Assembly (NCBI GenBank): GCA_902797625.1
Contig: CADBTU010000052.1
Coordinates: 1-41,054 of the forward strand
Reading direction: 5' to 3'
Source: an uncultured Bacteroidota bacterium
GTDB lineage: Bacteria > Bacteroidota > Bacteroidia > Bacteroidales > WCHB1-69
DNA: 41,054 bases
Below are positions 18,044 to 26,377 of the stretch, piece after piece. How positions within the stretch are numbered: the first letter of the stretch is position 1; each line of letters opens with the position of its first letter. The notes beneath the pieces were generated by a model. The model was not told where the DNA came from, made no database searches, and saw only the letters and a program-made list of their open reading frames with translations. A program made the position numbers and the translations under genes.

Positions 18044-19063
18044 ATGCAACACGATATTATATATTCTTTTCAAAAACTCTACTCGGCTCTTAATGATGAA
18101 CGCCTCGCTGCTGAAAAACTCTATCCATCTGTTCTCCAACAAAGTGTTGCTAATACTTGGTTTGTACCTGAATTTTGCAAATATTCACTAAAAGTTCTAA
18201 AAAATCTTATTTCTAATCAAGCGTTAGAAGATTTTTGTACATTTTTTTTTACGAATTCTGTAAAAATTTCCACTGAACAAAAAAAAATAGCTGTTGTTTT
18301 AGATAATAAAACACCATTTGATTTTATTGAAGCTCTCTTTCTAATCCTAATAACTGGAAATACTATTCTTGTTAAAAACAACAATAAAAATATATTTTTC
18401 AAAACTCTTGTAAACCTTTTTATTGATGTTGCACCAGATATTTCAAATAGAATTGTTTGCACAAACGAGTTTCAAGATATAGACGCTATCATTGCAGATG
18501 TTTCTGATGAAAAACTATCTGTTTACGAGAACTATTTTACAAATATTCCTCATTATTTTAGAAGAAATGAGTCTGCAATTGCTATTTTGAATGGAGATGA
18601 GACGGAAAAAGAGTTGCTTAATATAGCTGAAGATATTTATTGCTACTTTGGAATGGGACGCTTCTCGGTTAGATGTATTTTTGTTCCCGAGAATTATGAT
18701 TTTTCAAAATTAGTAGATATTTTTGCTAATAAATGTGATATTTTGAAACATCATAACCAATATCTTAACAATTTAGAATATCAAAAAACGGTAAAACTTA
18801 TGATGCGGCAAGATTATATTGATGCAGGAACTTTACTATTTGTAGAATCAGATTCTCTATTTCCTCCGATTAGTGTTGTGAATTTTATTAGATACCAGAA
18901 ACTTTACGAGCTTGATTTTTTTATAGAATCCAATAAAAACGAAATAAGTCGCATTGTATCCTCTTCAAAGATTCATTACGGAAATTCAGTTTTTGGCGAA
19001 TCGAATAACGTTTCAGCCTTTGATTTACTAAAAGATGAATCTTTAAGACTATTACTTTTTTAA
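18044..19063 (+). CDS. LuxC-like acyl-CoA reductase homologue, catalytic Cys apparently lost
   Basis: A 339-residue protein resembling the Bacteroidota acyl-CoA reductase (LuxC) family, aldehyde-dehydrogenase-fold enzymes that reduce acyl-CoA to aldehyde. Similar stretches include NIPHYFRRNESAIAILNGDE, the DIYCYFGMG segment, IFVPENYDF and SLFPPISVVNF. In the relatives I recall, the segment after YFGLG begins with the catalytic Cys (GLGCRNV). Here it reads GMGRFSVRC, with Arg206 at that position and the nearest Cys five residues later (C211). The upstream Gly-rich nucleotide segment is also weakly conserved. The ATG at 18044, 7 nt after the malic enzyme stop, is preferred over a TTG at 18011 inside that gene. 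It may be an inactive paralogue or a diverged enzyme. Confidence 0.7.
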   Translation: MQHDIIYSFQKLYSALNDERLAAEKLYPSVLQQSVANTWFVPEFCKYSLKVLKNLISNQALEDFCTFFFTNSVKISTEQKKIAVVLDNKTPFDFIEALFLILITGNTILVKNNNKNIFFKTLVNLFIDVAPDISNRIVCTNEFQDIDAIIADVSDEKLSVYENYFTNIPHYFRRNESAIAILNGDETEKELLNIAEDIYCYFGMGRFSVRCIFVPENYDFSKLVDIFANKCDILKHHNQYLNNLEYQKTVKLMMRQDYIDAGTLLFVESDSLFPPISVVNFIRYQKLYELDFFIESNKNEISRIVSSSKIHYGNSVFGESNNVSAFDLLKDESLRLLLF

Positions 19064-19074
19064 ATTTGATACAA

Positions 19075-20619
19075 ATGAAAAAAAGATTCATAATTCCGTT
19101 GTTTATTTTGTTAGGACTCTCAGCTATACCGCTAATGATAGGTATTTTTCATCTATATACCGAAGCTGAGAAAGTTCAACGAAGTATCTTTGTAAATGAA
19201 GTATTCTCGGCAGGAAACGAAGTTGTTGAGAAGATTGACGCTACCATAAAAAATGACACTCTTGCCCTCGAAGCACTTGATTCTGAAGTTGTAGATAAGG
19301 ATGTTATTGATTTTGGTGAGATTGTTTCAATGCAACACTCAAGAAGATTTTTGATAGATACTAATACAAATCAACCAATAGCCGTTGTAAATTCTACAAT
19401 ATATTATAAGGAAAATGATTCTAAAGCTGTTGCTAATGATACCGAATATTTTACTGCAGCTTTTAGAAAATTGTTTCCACTTTATAATGAAACAACTAAT
19501 CCTGTTGAGTTTCAAGATGGTATCACTAACTCATTTTATATTAAAGATTTGGAAATATTAAGAATAGACAGTACCACTATAAAATTGCTAAATCGCGACT
19601 ATTTAGAGAAGTTGATTTCTGAATCTCTACTTTCTGAAAATATTAATGCTCGTTTTGATTTCGCGCTTTTCAACGCTTTTACTTCCGAATATGTTATTGA
19701 ACCGTTTTACATATCTGAGGAAAGAATACAATCAAGTCAATATATTTTTCGCTTAAAATATAATGAAAAGGTAAGTTCCCCGCACTATTTGATTTTGTAT
19801 TTTCCTATGGAAAGAGGAATTTTCTTAAATAGGATGAGGGGGATATTAGTGCTTATTATTGTTTTCTTTATTGTTACATTCACAATCTCTTGCATAGCTT
19901 TATATTCTCTATATCGGCAAAAAAAGACTTCAGATGTTACCAATGAATTTATCAATAATGTAACTCACGAATTTAAAACACCTATAGCCACAATCTCATT
20001 AGCTTGTGAAGCTCTTTCTGATTTTTCAATGATTGAAGACCCAGAAATTAGAAGTTCTTACGTAAGTATCATTACAGATGAAAACAATAGATTGAAAGAG
20101 ATGGTGAACACTATTTTAGAAATTGCTCAATTGAGGAAAGGACAGGTGAAGATGAATGTTGAGTTTATTGATATGCACGAGTTAATTAGAAAAATAACAG
20201 ACAGTCTTACTCTTTTGGTGAAATCATCAAATGGTACTATCAATTTGGCATTGAACGCTGAGAAATACGAGATTTTTGGAGATAAAAACCATTTGAGTAA
20301 CTCAATTACGAATCTTATAGAAAATGGTATCAAATACTCAAATGATAATCCTGAAATATTAGTTTATACCATGTCTGACGAAAAATATCTCACAATCTCT
20401 GTTGCCGATCAAGGCATCGGAATCCCTAAAAAATCAATCTCAAAAATTTTTAATAATTTTTATAGAATTTCCTACGGTAATGTACACAATGTTAAGGGTT
20501 TTGGACTTGGATTGGGATATGTAAAAAAGATAGTATCTTTGCATCACGGTAAAATCGATGTTAGGAGTGAAGAGGGAAAAGGCAGTACTTTTACAATTAG
20601 TTTACCAATAAAAAATTAA
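19075..20619 (+). CDS. Membrane sensor histidine kinase (orphan)
   Basis: A two-component sensor kinase of about 514 residues in the inner membrane. An N-terminal helix (about 5-27) and a second (about 257-280) flank a periplasmic sensing region of roughly 230 residues with no recognised fold. The dimerisation domain carries the phospho-acceptor H298 in NVTHEFKTP. The ATPase domain shows the N box NLIENGIKYS, G1 DQGIGIP, FYRIS and G2 GFGLGLGY. The ATG at 19075 is preferred over a TTG three codons earlier. No response regulator lies next to it, so its partner must be elsewhere. The overall plan resembles Bacteroides RprX-type kinases, but this is only an impression. It is followed 12 nt later by the NSS symporter gene. 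Confidence 0.9.
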   Translation: MKKRFIIPLFILLGLSAIPLMIGIFHLYTEAEKVQRSIFVNEVFSAGNEVVEKIDATIKNDTLALEALDSEVVDKDVIDFGEIVSMQHSRRFLIDTNTNQPIAVVNSTIYYKENDSKAVANDTEYFTAAFRKLFPLYNETTNPVEFQDGITNSFYIKDLEILRIDSTTIKLLNRDYLEKLISESLLSENINARFDFALFNAFTSEYVIEPFYISEERIQSSQYIFRLKYNEKVSSPHYLILYFPMERGIFLNRMRGILVLIIVFFIVTFTISCIALYSLYRQKKTSDVTNEFINNVTHEFKTPIATISLACEALSDFSMIEDPEIRSSYVSIITDENNRLKEMVNTILEIAQLRKGQVKMNVEFIDMHELIRKITDSLTLLVKSSNGTINLALNAEKYEIFGDKNHLSNSITNLIENGIKYSNDNPEILVYTMSDEKYLTISVADQGIGIPKKSISKIFNNFYRISYGNVHNVKGFGLGLGYVKKIVSLHHGKIDVRSEEGKGSTFTISLPIKN

Positions 20620-20631
20620 AACAATAATATT

Positions 20632-21975
20632 ATGGATAGCAAGAGAAATGGTTTTTCATCAAATGTTGGAGCAATTTTAGCGGCAGCTGGAGGAGCAGTT
20701 GGGTTAGGTAATATCTGGCGTTTTCCATATATGTTAGGTCAAAATGGCGGTGGTGCTTTTCTGTTAGTGTATCTACTTTTTGTATTTATGATAGGAGTTC
20801 CGCTTATGATGACAGAATTTGTAATCGGAAGAGGAACACAAAGCAATGTGGTTGGTGCATATCGAAAACTTGGTACAACAAAACGTTGGGTGTTTTTAGG
20901 TGTTTTTGGGATTATAGCTGCATTCTTGATATATGCTTTTTATAGTGTTGTTGCAGGTTGGACGTTAAATTACATAGTCCTATCTCTGTCAGGTCAACTT
21001 TCTGGGTTAGAAAAGGAAACTGTTGCACAAGTTTTTTCAGATTTTACTCAAAGTTCTTTCTGGCCCGCGCTATCTCAATTCTTTTTTATAGCTATTACAG
21101 GCATTGTAATATCTTTTGGAGTTGAAAAAGGTATTGAACGCGTATCAAAAGTGTTGATGCCTGTGTTGTTTTTCTTACTTGTCGTTATGTGTGTACGCTC
21201 GATTACTCTTCCTGGTTCTGAAAAAGGACTTCTATTTCTCTTTAAACCCGATTTCTCAAAAATTAATGCTAATACTCTTTTGGCAGCCTTAGGACAGTCA
21301 TTTTTCTCTTTAAGTTTAGGAATGGGTGCAATGGTAACTTATGGTTCTTATATACGAAAACAAGATTCTTTGCTTAAAACATCAAATTGGATTTCTGTAT
21401 GCGATTTGTTGGTAGCAATTTTAGCAGGCATTGTTATTTTTCCCGCAGTATTCTCATTCGGAATGAACCCTTCTGCTGGCCCAGAACTCGTTTATGTTGT
21501 TCTTCCAAATGTTTTTAATAATATGCCTGGAGGTGTAGTTTTTGCCTCTGTGTTTTTTATTTTGCTTGGAATTGCTGCCCTTACCTCCACTATTTCTCTT
21601 TTGGAGATAATAGTTGCCTTTACAGTTGAAGAGTTGAATTGGAAGCGCTCAACATCTTCTGTTATAGTTTCATTTGGTGTTTTTCTAATAGGTGTTTTCT
21701 GTACTCTTTCATTCGGACCCCTTAAAGATTTTTTGATTTTTGGTCGCACAATATTTGAGCTTTTCGATCTTGTAACTGCCTCTTATATAATGCCTATTGG
21801 CGCTCTATTAATGACTATTTTCATCGGCTGGTTTACTCCAAAAGAAGTTATTAAAGAAGAAATATCTCACGGAGACAGTATGAAAGGCATTCTTTTCGAT
21901 ATATACTACTTTATAATTAGATACATTGCGCCTGCAGCGTTGTTAGTAATAATTATTTCAGGTTTTTTATCATAA
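20632..21975 (+). CDS. Sodium-dependent symporter, NSS/SNF family (LeuT-like)
   Basis: A 447-residue inner-membrane sodium:amino-acid (or amine) symporter of the neurotransmitter:sodium symporter family with about 11-12 hydrophobic helices. The TM1 signature AAAGGAVGLGNIWRFPY contains the unwound Gly-rich sodium/substrate site, followed by NGGGAFLLVY and GVPLMMTEFVIGR. The central segment LGMGAMVTYGSY matches the TM6 region. Substrate is not predictable. It starts 12 nt after the kinase and ends 4 nt before a FecCD permease, so these form part of one plus-strand transcript. Confidence 0.92.
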   Translation: MDSKRNGFSSNVGAILAAAGGAVGLGNIWRFPYMLGQNGGGAFLLVYLLFVFMIGVPLMMTEFVIGRGTQSNVVGAYRKLGTTKRWVFLGVFGIIAAFLIYAFYSVVAGWTLNYIVLSLSGQLSGLEKETVAQVFSDFTQSSFWPALSQFFFIAITGIVISFGVEKGIERVSKVLMPVLFFLLVVMCVRSITLPGSEKGLLFLFKPDFSKINANTLLAALGQSFFSLSLGMGAMVTYGSYIRKQDSLLKTSNWISVCDLLVAILAGIVIFPAVFSFGMNPSAGPELVYVVLPNVFNNMPGGVVFASVFFILLGIAALTSTISLLEIIVAFTVEELNWKRSTSSVIVSFGVFLIGVFCTLSFGPLKDFLIFGRTIFELFDLVTASYIMPIGALLMTIFIGWFTPKEVIKEEISHGDSMKGILFDIYYFIIRYIAPAALLVIIISGFLS

Positions 21976-21979
21976 AATT

Positions 21980-22978
21980 ATGATCAAAGAAAAAATAACA
22001 CTGCCAATAATATTGTTTATTGTTATTATTGTTTGTGCACTATTTGCAGGTAGTGTTGGAGTTATACACATACCTTTTAAAACTGTGATTGGAAGTCTTT
22101 TGCATAAGGTTGGATTTTCATTTCAAGTTTTTGATTATTCAGAGATAACCTTATGGCAATTACGTTTTCCAAGAATTGTGATGAGCATAATAGCAGGTGC
22201 CGCTCTCGCTGTTTGTGGCGGTGTTTTTCAGAGCATATTCCGTAATCCTGTTTGCGACCCATATATTTTAGGAATCTCTTCTGGAGCTTCTATCGGTGCT
22301 GCCGCTGCATTTATTCTTGGATGGGATTCTTTCCTCTTCGGAGTTACTGTTCCTGCACTTATAACTGCTCTTCTTACTCTCCTAATTATTATTGCTATAG
22401 CAGAGTTTAAAGGTCAACATTCTACAAATACTCTCTTATTGGTAGGAATAGCAATAAATTTCTTAATATCTGCTCTTATAACTCTTATTATGGTGATCAA
22501 TCAGCAAGAAATGCACAAGATATTTTTTTGGACTATGGGAAGCTTAACTAACGTATCGTGGATTGAAATTGCATTTGTATTGCCAATTATGATACTTTCT
22601 GTATTTCTATTGTTATATTATTCTAAAGCTATGAATATTTTGCAAGCTGGCGAGGAGACAGCCTTTATGTCAGGAGTTGATACAAAAAAAACAGTATTTT
22701 TAGTGTTGATTATAGCTTCGGTTTTAACATCTGTGATAGTATCTTTCTGTGGTTCTATAGGGTTCATCGGATTAATTGTTCCTCATATTGTACGAATTAT
22801 TTTTGGAAGTAATAATAGAAAAGTATTGGGGTATTCATTGTTTTTTGGTGCACTTTTTCTATTAATTGCCGATACTTTGGCGAGAACGATAGCTATTCCT
22901 TCAGAGCTGCCAGTAGGAAGTATCACTGCTATCGCTGGAAGTCCTTATTTTATATTTTTGGTGTTAAGAAAAAAATGA
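21980..22978 (+). CDS. FecCD/BtuC-family ABC transporter permease, without visible partners
   Basis: A 332-residue polytopic permease of the family importing iron-siderophores, haem or cobalamin. The typical segments are LRFPRIVMSIIAGAALAVCG, NPVCDPYILGISSGASIGA and GFIGLIVPHIVR, the last being the ATPase coupling region, with roughly 9-10 membrane helices. It begins 4 nt after the symporter. A FecCD permease normally works with an ATP-binding subunit and a periplasmic binding protein; neither is next to it here, since the following gene encodes a metal-binding protein after a separate promoter. Partners must be encoded elsewhere or upstream neighbours have been rearranged. Confidence 0.92.
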   Translation: MIKEKITLPIILFIVIIVCALFAGSVGVIHIPFKTVIGSLLHKVGFSFQVFDYSEITLWQLRFPRIVMSIIAGAALAVCGGVFQSIFRNPVCDPYILGISSGASIGAAAAFILGWDSFLFGVTVPALITALLTLLIIIAIAEFKGQHSTNTLLLVGIAINFLISALITLIMVINQQEMHKIFFWTMGSLTNVSWIEIAFVLPIMILSVFLLLYYSKAMNILQAGEETAFMSGVDTKKTVFLVLIIASVLTSVIVSFCGSIGFIGLIVPHIVRIIFGSNNRKVLGYSLFFGALFLLIADTLARTIAIPSELPVGSITAIAGSPYFIFLVLRKK

Positions 22979-23001
22979 TTATATTTTTTCACTCTTTTTA
23001 T

Positions 23002-23009
23002 TACTTTTG
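23002..23009 (+). promoter_or_regulatory. Promoter -7 element of the HMA-domain gene
   Basis: TACTTTTG fits TAnnTTTG and lies 66 nt upstream of the ATG at 23076, in the 97-nt gap after the FecCD permease gene. No clear -33 TTTG is present. Confidence 0.45.
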
Positions 23010-23075
23010 CAAAAATTTTTGATTAAACATTTTTGTTATTTAATAATCGCCAAATAGCTCAAAAATATTATAAAA

Positions 23076-23468
23076 ATGAAAAAAATTCTTTTATTAGTTT
23101 TGGTTTCTCTAATGACCTTAGGTCTTAGTGCACAACAATCTTCAAAAAGTCAACCAAGTGGAAAGGTTCAGACTATAACCATTCAAACAAATGGTGTTTG
23201 CGGTCAATGTGAAAAACGTTTTAACGAAAATGTACCTTATTTCAAAGGTGTTAAATCTTGTACGTATGACGTCAAAACCGCAAAGTTAACAATCAATTAT
23301 GATGCTAAGAAAACAAATCCTGAGCAACTTCGCCAAGAAGTGAGTAAACTCGGATATAATGCCGACAATATTAAAGCTGATGCTGCAGCTCGCGCAAAGC
23401 TACCTGCATGTTGCCGTCAAGAAGGAAAAACAGGATGCGGTAATCATAAATCTTGCTCTCACCATTAA
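23076..23468 (+). CDS. Secreted heavy-metal-associated (HMA) domain protein with Cys/His tail
   Basis: A 130-residue exported protein. Residues 1-20 form a signal peptide ending in LSAQ. Residues about 31-100 are an HMA (ferredoxin-like, CopZ/Atx1-type) domain with a metal-binding CxxC at C42 and C45 (GVCGQC) and the strand YDVKTAKLTINYD. The C-terminal 20 residues are rich in possible ligands: C112, C113, C121, H124, C127, H129 and H130. It probably binds copper, zinc or a related soft metal in the periplasm. It starts behind its own -7 box and is followed 13 nt later by xseA. Confidence 0.85.
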   Translation: MKKILLLVLVSLMTLGLSAQQSSKSQPSGKVQTITIQTNGVCGQCEKRFNENVPYFKGVKSCTYDVKTAKLTINYDAKKTNPEQLRQEVSKLGYNADNIKADAAARAKLPACCRQEGKTGCGNHKSCSHH

Positions 23469-23481
23469 TTAATATCTTTTG

Positions 23482-24870
23482 ATGTCTGAACGTGAGACAT
23501 TTAACGGTCATAGTATTTTCACTCTTTCGGATGTTGCAATGAGCATCCATAAAATGATTGAAAGAACCTATAACCGTCAATATTATGTTAAAGCAGAAAT
23601 ACTTAAATTAAACTACTATCCATATAGTGGTCATTGTTATCCAGAATTAGTTGAGAGAGATAATGGCAAAATTAAAGCAGAAATGCGTGCTATTATTTGG
23701 TCAGCAAAGTACAAAGATATAAATGATCGTTTTTTGAAGATAACTGGAGAGCCTCTAAAGGAGAACCTCTCCATTTTGTGTCTTGTAACGATACAATTTA
23801 GCCCTAAACATGGTTTAGCTCTTCATATTGAGGATGTTGAGCCGACTTTTACGCTCGGTGAGATGGAGAAAAGTCGCCTCGAAGTTATTGAACGCTTAAA
23901 AAAAGATGGTGTATATAACAAAAATAAAACATTAAAAATCCCTCTGCTTCCTAAGCGAATAGCAGTTATTTCTGTTGAAACAAGTAAAGGATATAGCGAT
24001 TTTATAAATACTTTAAGAAATAATAATAGGGGATATTTATTTTATACTGAGCTTTTTCCTTCAATACTTCAAGGTGATAAAGCTATTATTGGGATGATAC
24101 ATCAGCTTTCCGAGATTAAGAAAAGATTGTCAGAGTTTGATGTTGTTGTTATCGTGAGAGGCGGCGGCGGTGATGTCGGTCTGAGTTGTTACGATGATTA
24201 CAATCTTTCATCAGCAATTGCTACATTTCCTTTGCCAGTGCTTACAGGTATAGGTCATTCAACTAACACTTCTATCTGCGACTTAGTGGCTTTCAAAAGT
24301 TTTATAACACCTACTGATGTAGCTTTCTCTCTTATTGAAAAATATGAGTCTTTTGAATCTAAAGTTGATGAGTATATTGTTACTATTATCTCTAAATCAA
24401 AATTAAGAGTAATAGATGAAAAAAAAGATCTCCAAACCCTAATTTCACACTTTAGGTTACAGAGTTTAAGATTGTTAGATGTAAACAATAATATTTTTCT
24501 ATCACTCAATCAAGAGATACTTAATAGTTATAGAAATATTTTTTCAGAAAACAAGACAAAACATTCTATTTTAATCAATAAAGTGATAGGTAATATGAAT
24601 AGGCATTTAAGCTTGTCTATAAATTCATTACCAAATATATATGATAATATTGTGCGAGAGGTTCGAAATCTTTTAGAAAAAACTGATAGTGAAATAAATT
24701 ACTTATCTGAAAAATTACAAATTCTTAGTCCTGAGAATGTTTTAAAACGTGGTTATAGCATAACTTATTACAAAGGCAAAGCAATTACCGACTCATCGTT
24801 GTTATCTTCTGGTGATGAAATAATAACACATTTTTACAAAGGAAAAATAGTTTCAAGGGTAGGGGAATAG
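23482..24870 (+). CDS. xseA: Exodeoxyribonuclease VII large subunit
   Basis: XseA is the catalytic subunit of exonuclease VII, which degrades single-stranded DNA. The 462-residue protein has an N-terminal OB-fold segment (about 10-105), a catalytic core with VVIVRGGGGD, the GIGHSTNTSICDLVAFK stretch and TPTDVAFSLIE, then a long helical coiled-coil-like region (about 290-410) and a C-terminal segment ILSPENVLKRGYSI. The ATG at 23482 is used; a TTG directly before it adds one codon. The small subunit gene xseB, often adjacent, is not present before the terminator and the convergent operon. Confidence 0.9.
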   Translation: MSERETFNGHSIFTLSDVAMSIHKMIERTYNRQYYVKAEILKLNYYPYSGHCYPELVERDNGKIKAEMRAIIWSAKYKDINDRFLKITGEPLKENLSILCLVTIQFSPKHGLALHIEDVEPTFTLGEMEKSRLEVIERLKKDGVYNKNKTLKIPLLPKRIAVISVETSKGYSDFINTLRNNNRGYLFYTELFPSILQGDKAIIGMIHQLSEIKKRLSEFDVVVIVRGGGGDVGLSCYDDYNLSSAIATFPLPVLTGIGHSTNTSICDLVAFKSFITPTDVAFSLIEKYESFESKVDEYIVTIISKSKLRVIDEKKDLQTLISHFRLQSLRLLDVNNNIFLSLNQEILNSYRNIFSENKTKHSILINKVIGNMNRHLSLSINSLPNIYDNIVREVRNLLEKTDSEINYLSEKLQILSPENVLKRGYSITYYKGKAITDSSLLSSGDEIITHFYKGKIVSRVGE

Positions 24871-24890
24871 CTTGATAAATATGTAAAAAA

Positions 24891-24925
24891 AAGAGATGCA
24901 TCTTAAAAAAGTGCATCTCTTTTTA
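24891..24925. terminator. Bidirectional intrinsic terminator between xseA and the oxidoreductase operon
   Basis: A 10-bp perfect stem, AAGAGATGCA (24891-24900) with TGCATCTCTT (24912-24921), is flanked by an A run on the left and a T run on the right. It lies 20 nt after xseA and 19 nt beyond the end of the convergent gamma subunit gene, so it can stop both transcripts. Confidence 0.88.
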
Positions 24926-24940
24926 TATTTGGCAAAAAAC

Positions 24941-25492
24941 TTACAATGTATGATAAGGTGTAAGCAATTGTTTTCCGATTTCAACAGCTTCTTCATTCTT
25001 AGGAATGAGAGAGTGATGACGAGGAGGGAGAGATTTTTCAAGTCCCTTGTGTAACATTTCAGGTGTAACAAGAGGTTTTATTTTAAGAAATCCTCCTAAC
25101 ACAATCATATTGAACAACTTGCTAATACCCATTTCGTTAGCTTTATCAGCAGCTGCAACTTGATAGATATTTATATCTTTACGAGTTGGATGATTTGATA
25201 TGCCGTTTGGGTCGTAGATTAAGAGACCGCCAGGTTTTACAGCAGATTCAAACTTATCCATAGATTGTTGGTTAAGGATGATAGCTGTATCGAATTGGTT
25301 CAAATAAGGGGAGCAGATGCGTTCGTCGCTGATAATAACGGTAACATTAGATGTACCACCGCGCATTTCAGGACCGTATGAAGGCAACCAGCTCACTTCT
25401 TTTTCTTGCATGATGCCGGCGTATGCGAGAATTTTACCCATTGATAGTACTCCTTGTCCGCCGAAGCCTGCTATAATGATTTCTTCAGTCAT
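24941..25492 (-). CDS. korC: 2-oxoacid:ferredoxin oxidoreductase, gamma subunit
   Basis: A 183-residue subunit of a four-subunit 2-oxoacid:ferredoxin oxidoreductase, which converts 2-oxoglutarate or branched 2-oxoacids and CoA to acyl-CoA, CO2 and reduced ferredoxin. The N-terminal AGFGGQGVLSMGKILAYAG is the family signature, followed by SWLPSYGPEMRGGTSNV, which contacts CoA and the alpha subunit. It is the last gene of the ferredoxin-alpha-beta-gamma operon, 21 nt after the beta gene. Substrate (2-oxoglutarate or 2-oxoisovalerate) cannot be separated by eye, so the symbol is tentative. Confidence 0.9.
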   Translation of the reverse strand: MTEEIIIAGFGGQGVLSMGKILAYAGIMQEKEVSWLPSYGPEMRGGTSNVTVIISDERICSPYLNQFDTAIILNQQSMDKFESAVKPGGLLIYDPNGISNHPTRKDINIYQVAAADKANEMGISKLFNMIVLGGFLKIKPLVTPEMLHKGLEKSLPPRHHSLIPKNEEAVEIGKQLLTPYHTL

Positions 25493-25513
25493 TTTCTTAA
25501 GTTTTTTAATGAA

Positions 25514-26356
25514 TTATTTTTTTCTCAAAGAAAAGATCGTTTCGTTGGGTTGGTCGAAAGTGCCAATACGTTCAACAAACTTAGGATCGTATTTGCCGTC
25601 AACTTTCATATCTCCGAGAGGGAAGAATTTTAAAGTATTTTCTTCCATCCATTTATTTGCTTGAATAGGAGTCATTTTCCATCCTGAGTTACAGTTAGAT
25701 GTAACTTCTACAAAAGAAACGCCTTTGTTGAGTTTTTGGTTTTCAAAAGCCATTCGGATAGCCTTTTTACATCTGCGAGCAGCTGCAGGAGTGTAAACAG
25801 CTTGACGTGTAACATAATATGTTCCAGGAAGTTGAGCTAACATTTCTGTAACACGCATAGTGTGTCCCATAACTTTAGAGTCGCGACCGTAAGGACAAGT
25901 AACAGTTTCCATACCTTCGAGGGTGGTAGGAGCCATTTGACCGCCAGTCATACCATAAATACCGTTATTTATAAAAATCATTGTGATGTTTTCACCGCGG
26001 TTGCAGGCGTGCATAATTTCAGCGCAGCCAATAGAAGCTAAGTCACCATCACCTTGATACGAGAAAACAAATGTTTCTGGGCGCAGGCGTTTGATTGCAG
26101 ATGCGCAAGCTGGTGCTCTACCGTGTGCTGCTTCAACGAAGTCAACATCAAAATAGTTGTAAGCTAACACAGAGCAGCCTACAGGTGAAATACCGATAAC
26201 ATTATTTTGTATGCCCATCTCTTCGATTACTTCGGCAATGATTCTGTGAACAACGCCATGACCGCAACCAGGGCAATAGTGCATTGTAGCATCTGTTAAA
26301 ACAGGAGTGCGTTTATACACCAGATTTTCGGGTTTAATTATATCTTCTCTTGTCAT
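25514..26356 (-). CDS. korB: 2-oxoacid:ferredoxin oxidoreductase, beta (TPP-binding) subunit
   Basis: This 280-residue subunit binds thiamine diphosphate. The near-N-terminal HYCPGCGHGVVHRI supplies conserved cysteines and active-site residues, and the TPP/Mg motif starts at GDGDLASIGCAEI and ends about 28 residues later at IFINNGIYGMTGGQM. VEVTSNCNSGW near the C-terminus also matches the family. It lies 21 nt after the alpha gene and 21 nt before the gamma gene. Linkage with the thiL operon in the same window (thiamine diphosphate supply) is probably coincidental. Confidence 0.93.
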   Translation of the reverse strand: MTREDIIKPENLVYKRTPVLTDATMHYCPGCGHGVVHRIIAEVIEEMGIQNNVIGISPVGCSVLAYNYFDVDFVEAAHGRAPACASAIKRLRPETFVFSYQGDGDLASIGCAEIMHACNRGENITMIFINNGIYGMTGGQMAPTTLEGMETVTCPYGRDSKVMGHTMRVTEMLAQLPGTYYVTRQAVYTPAAARRCKKAIRMAFENQKLNKGVSFVEVTSNCNSGWKMTPIQANKWMEENTLKFFPLGDMKVDGKYDPKFVERIGTFDQPNETIFSLRKK

Positions 26357-26377
26357 TGTTTCAAATATTTAAAATTA

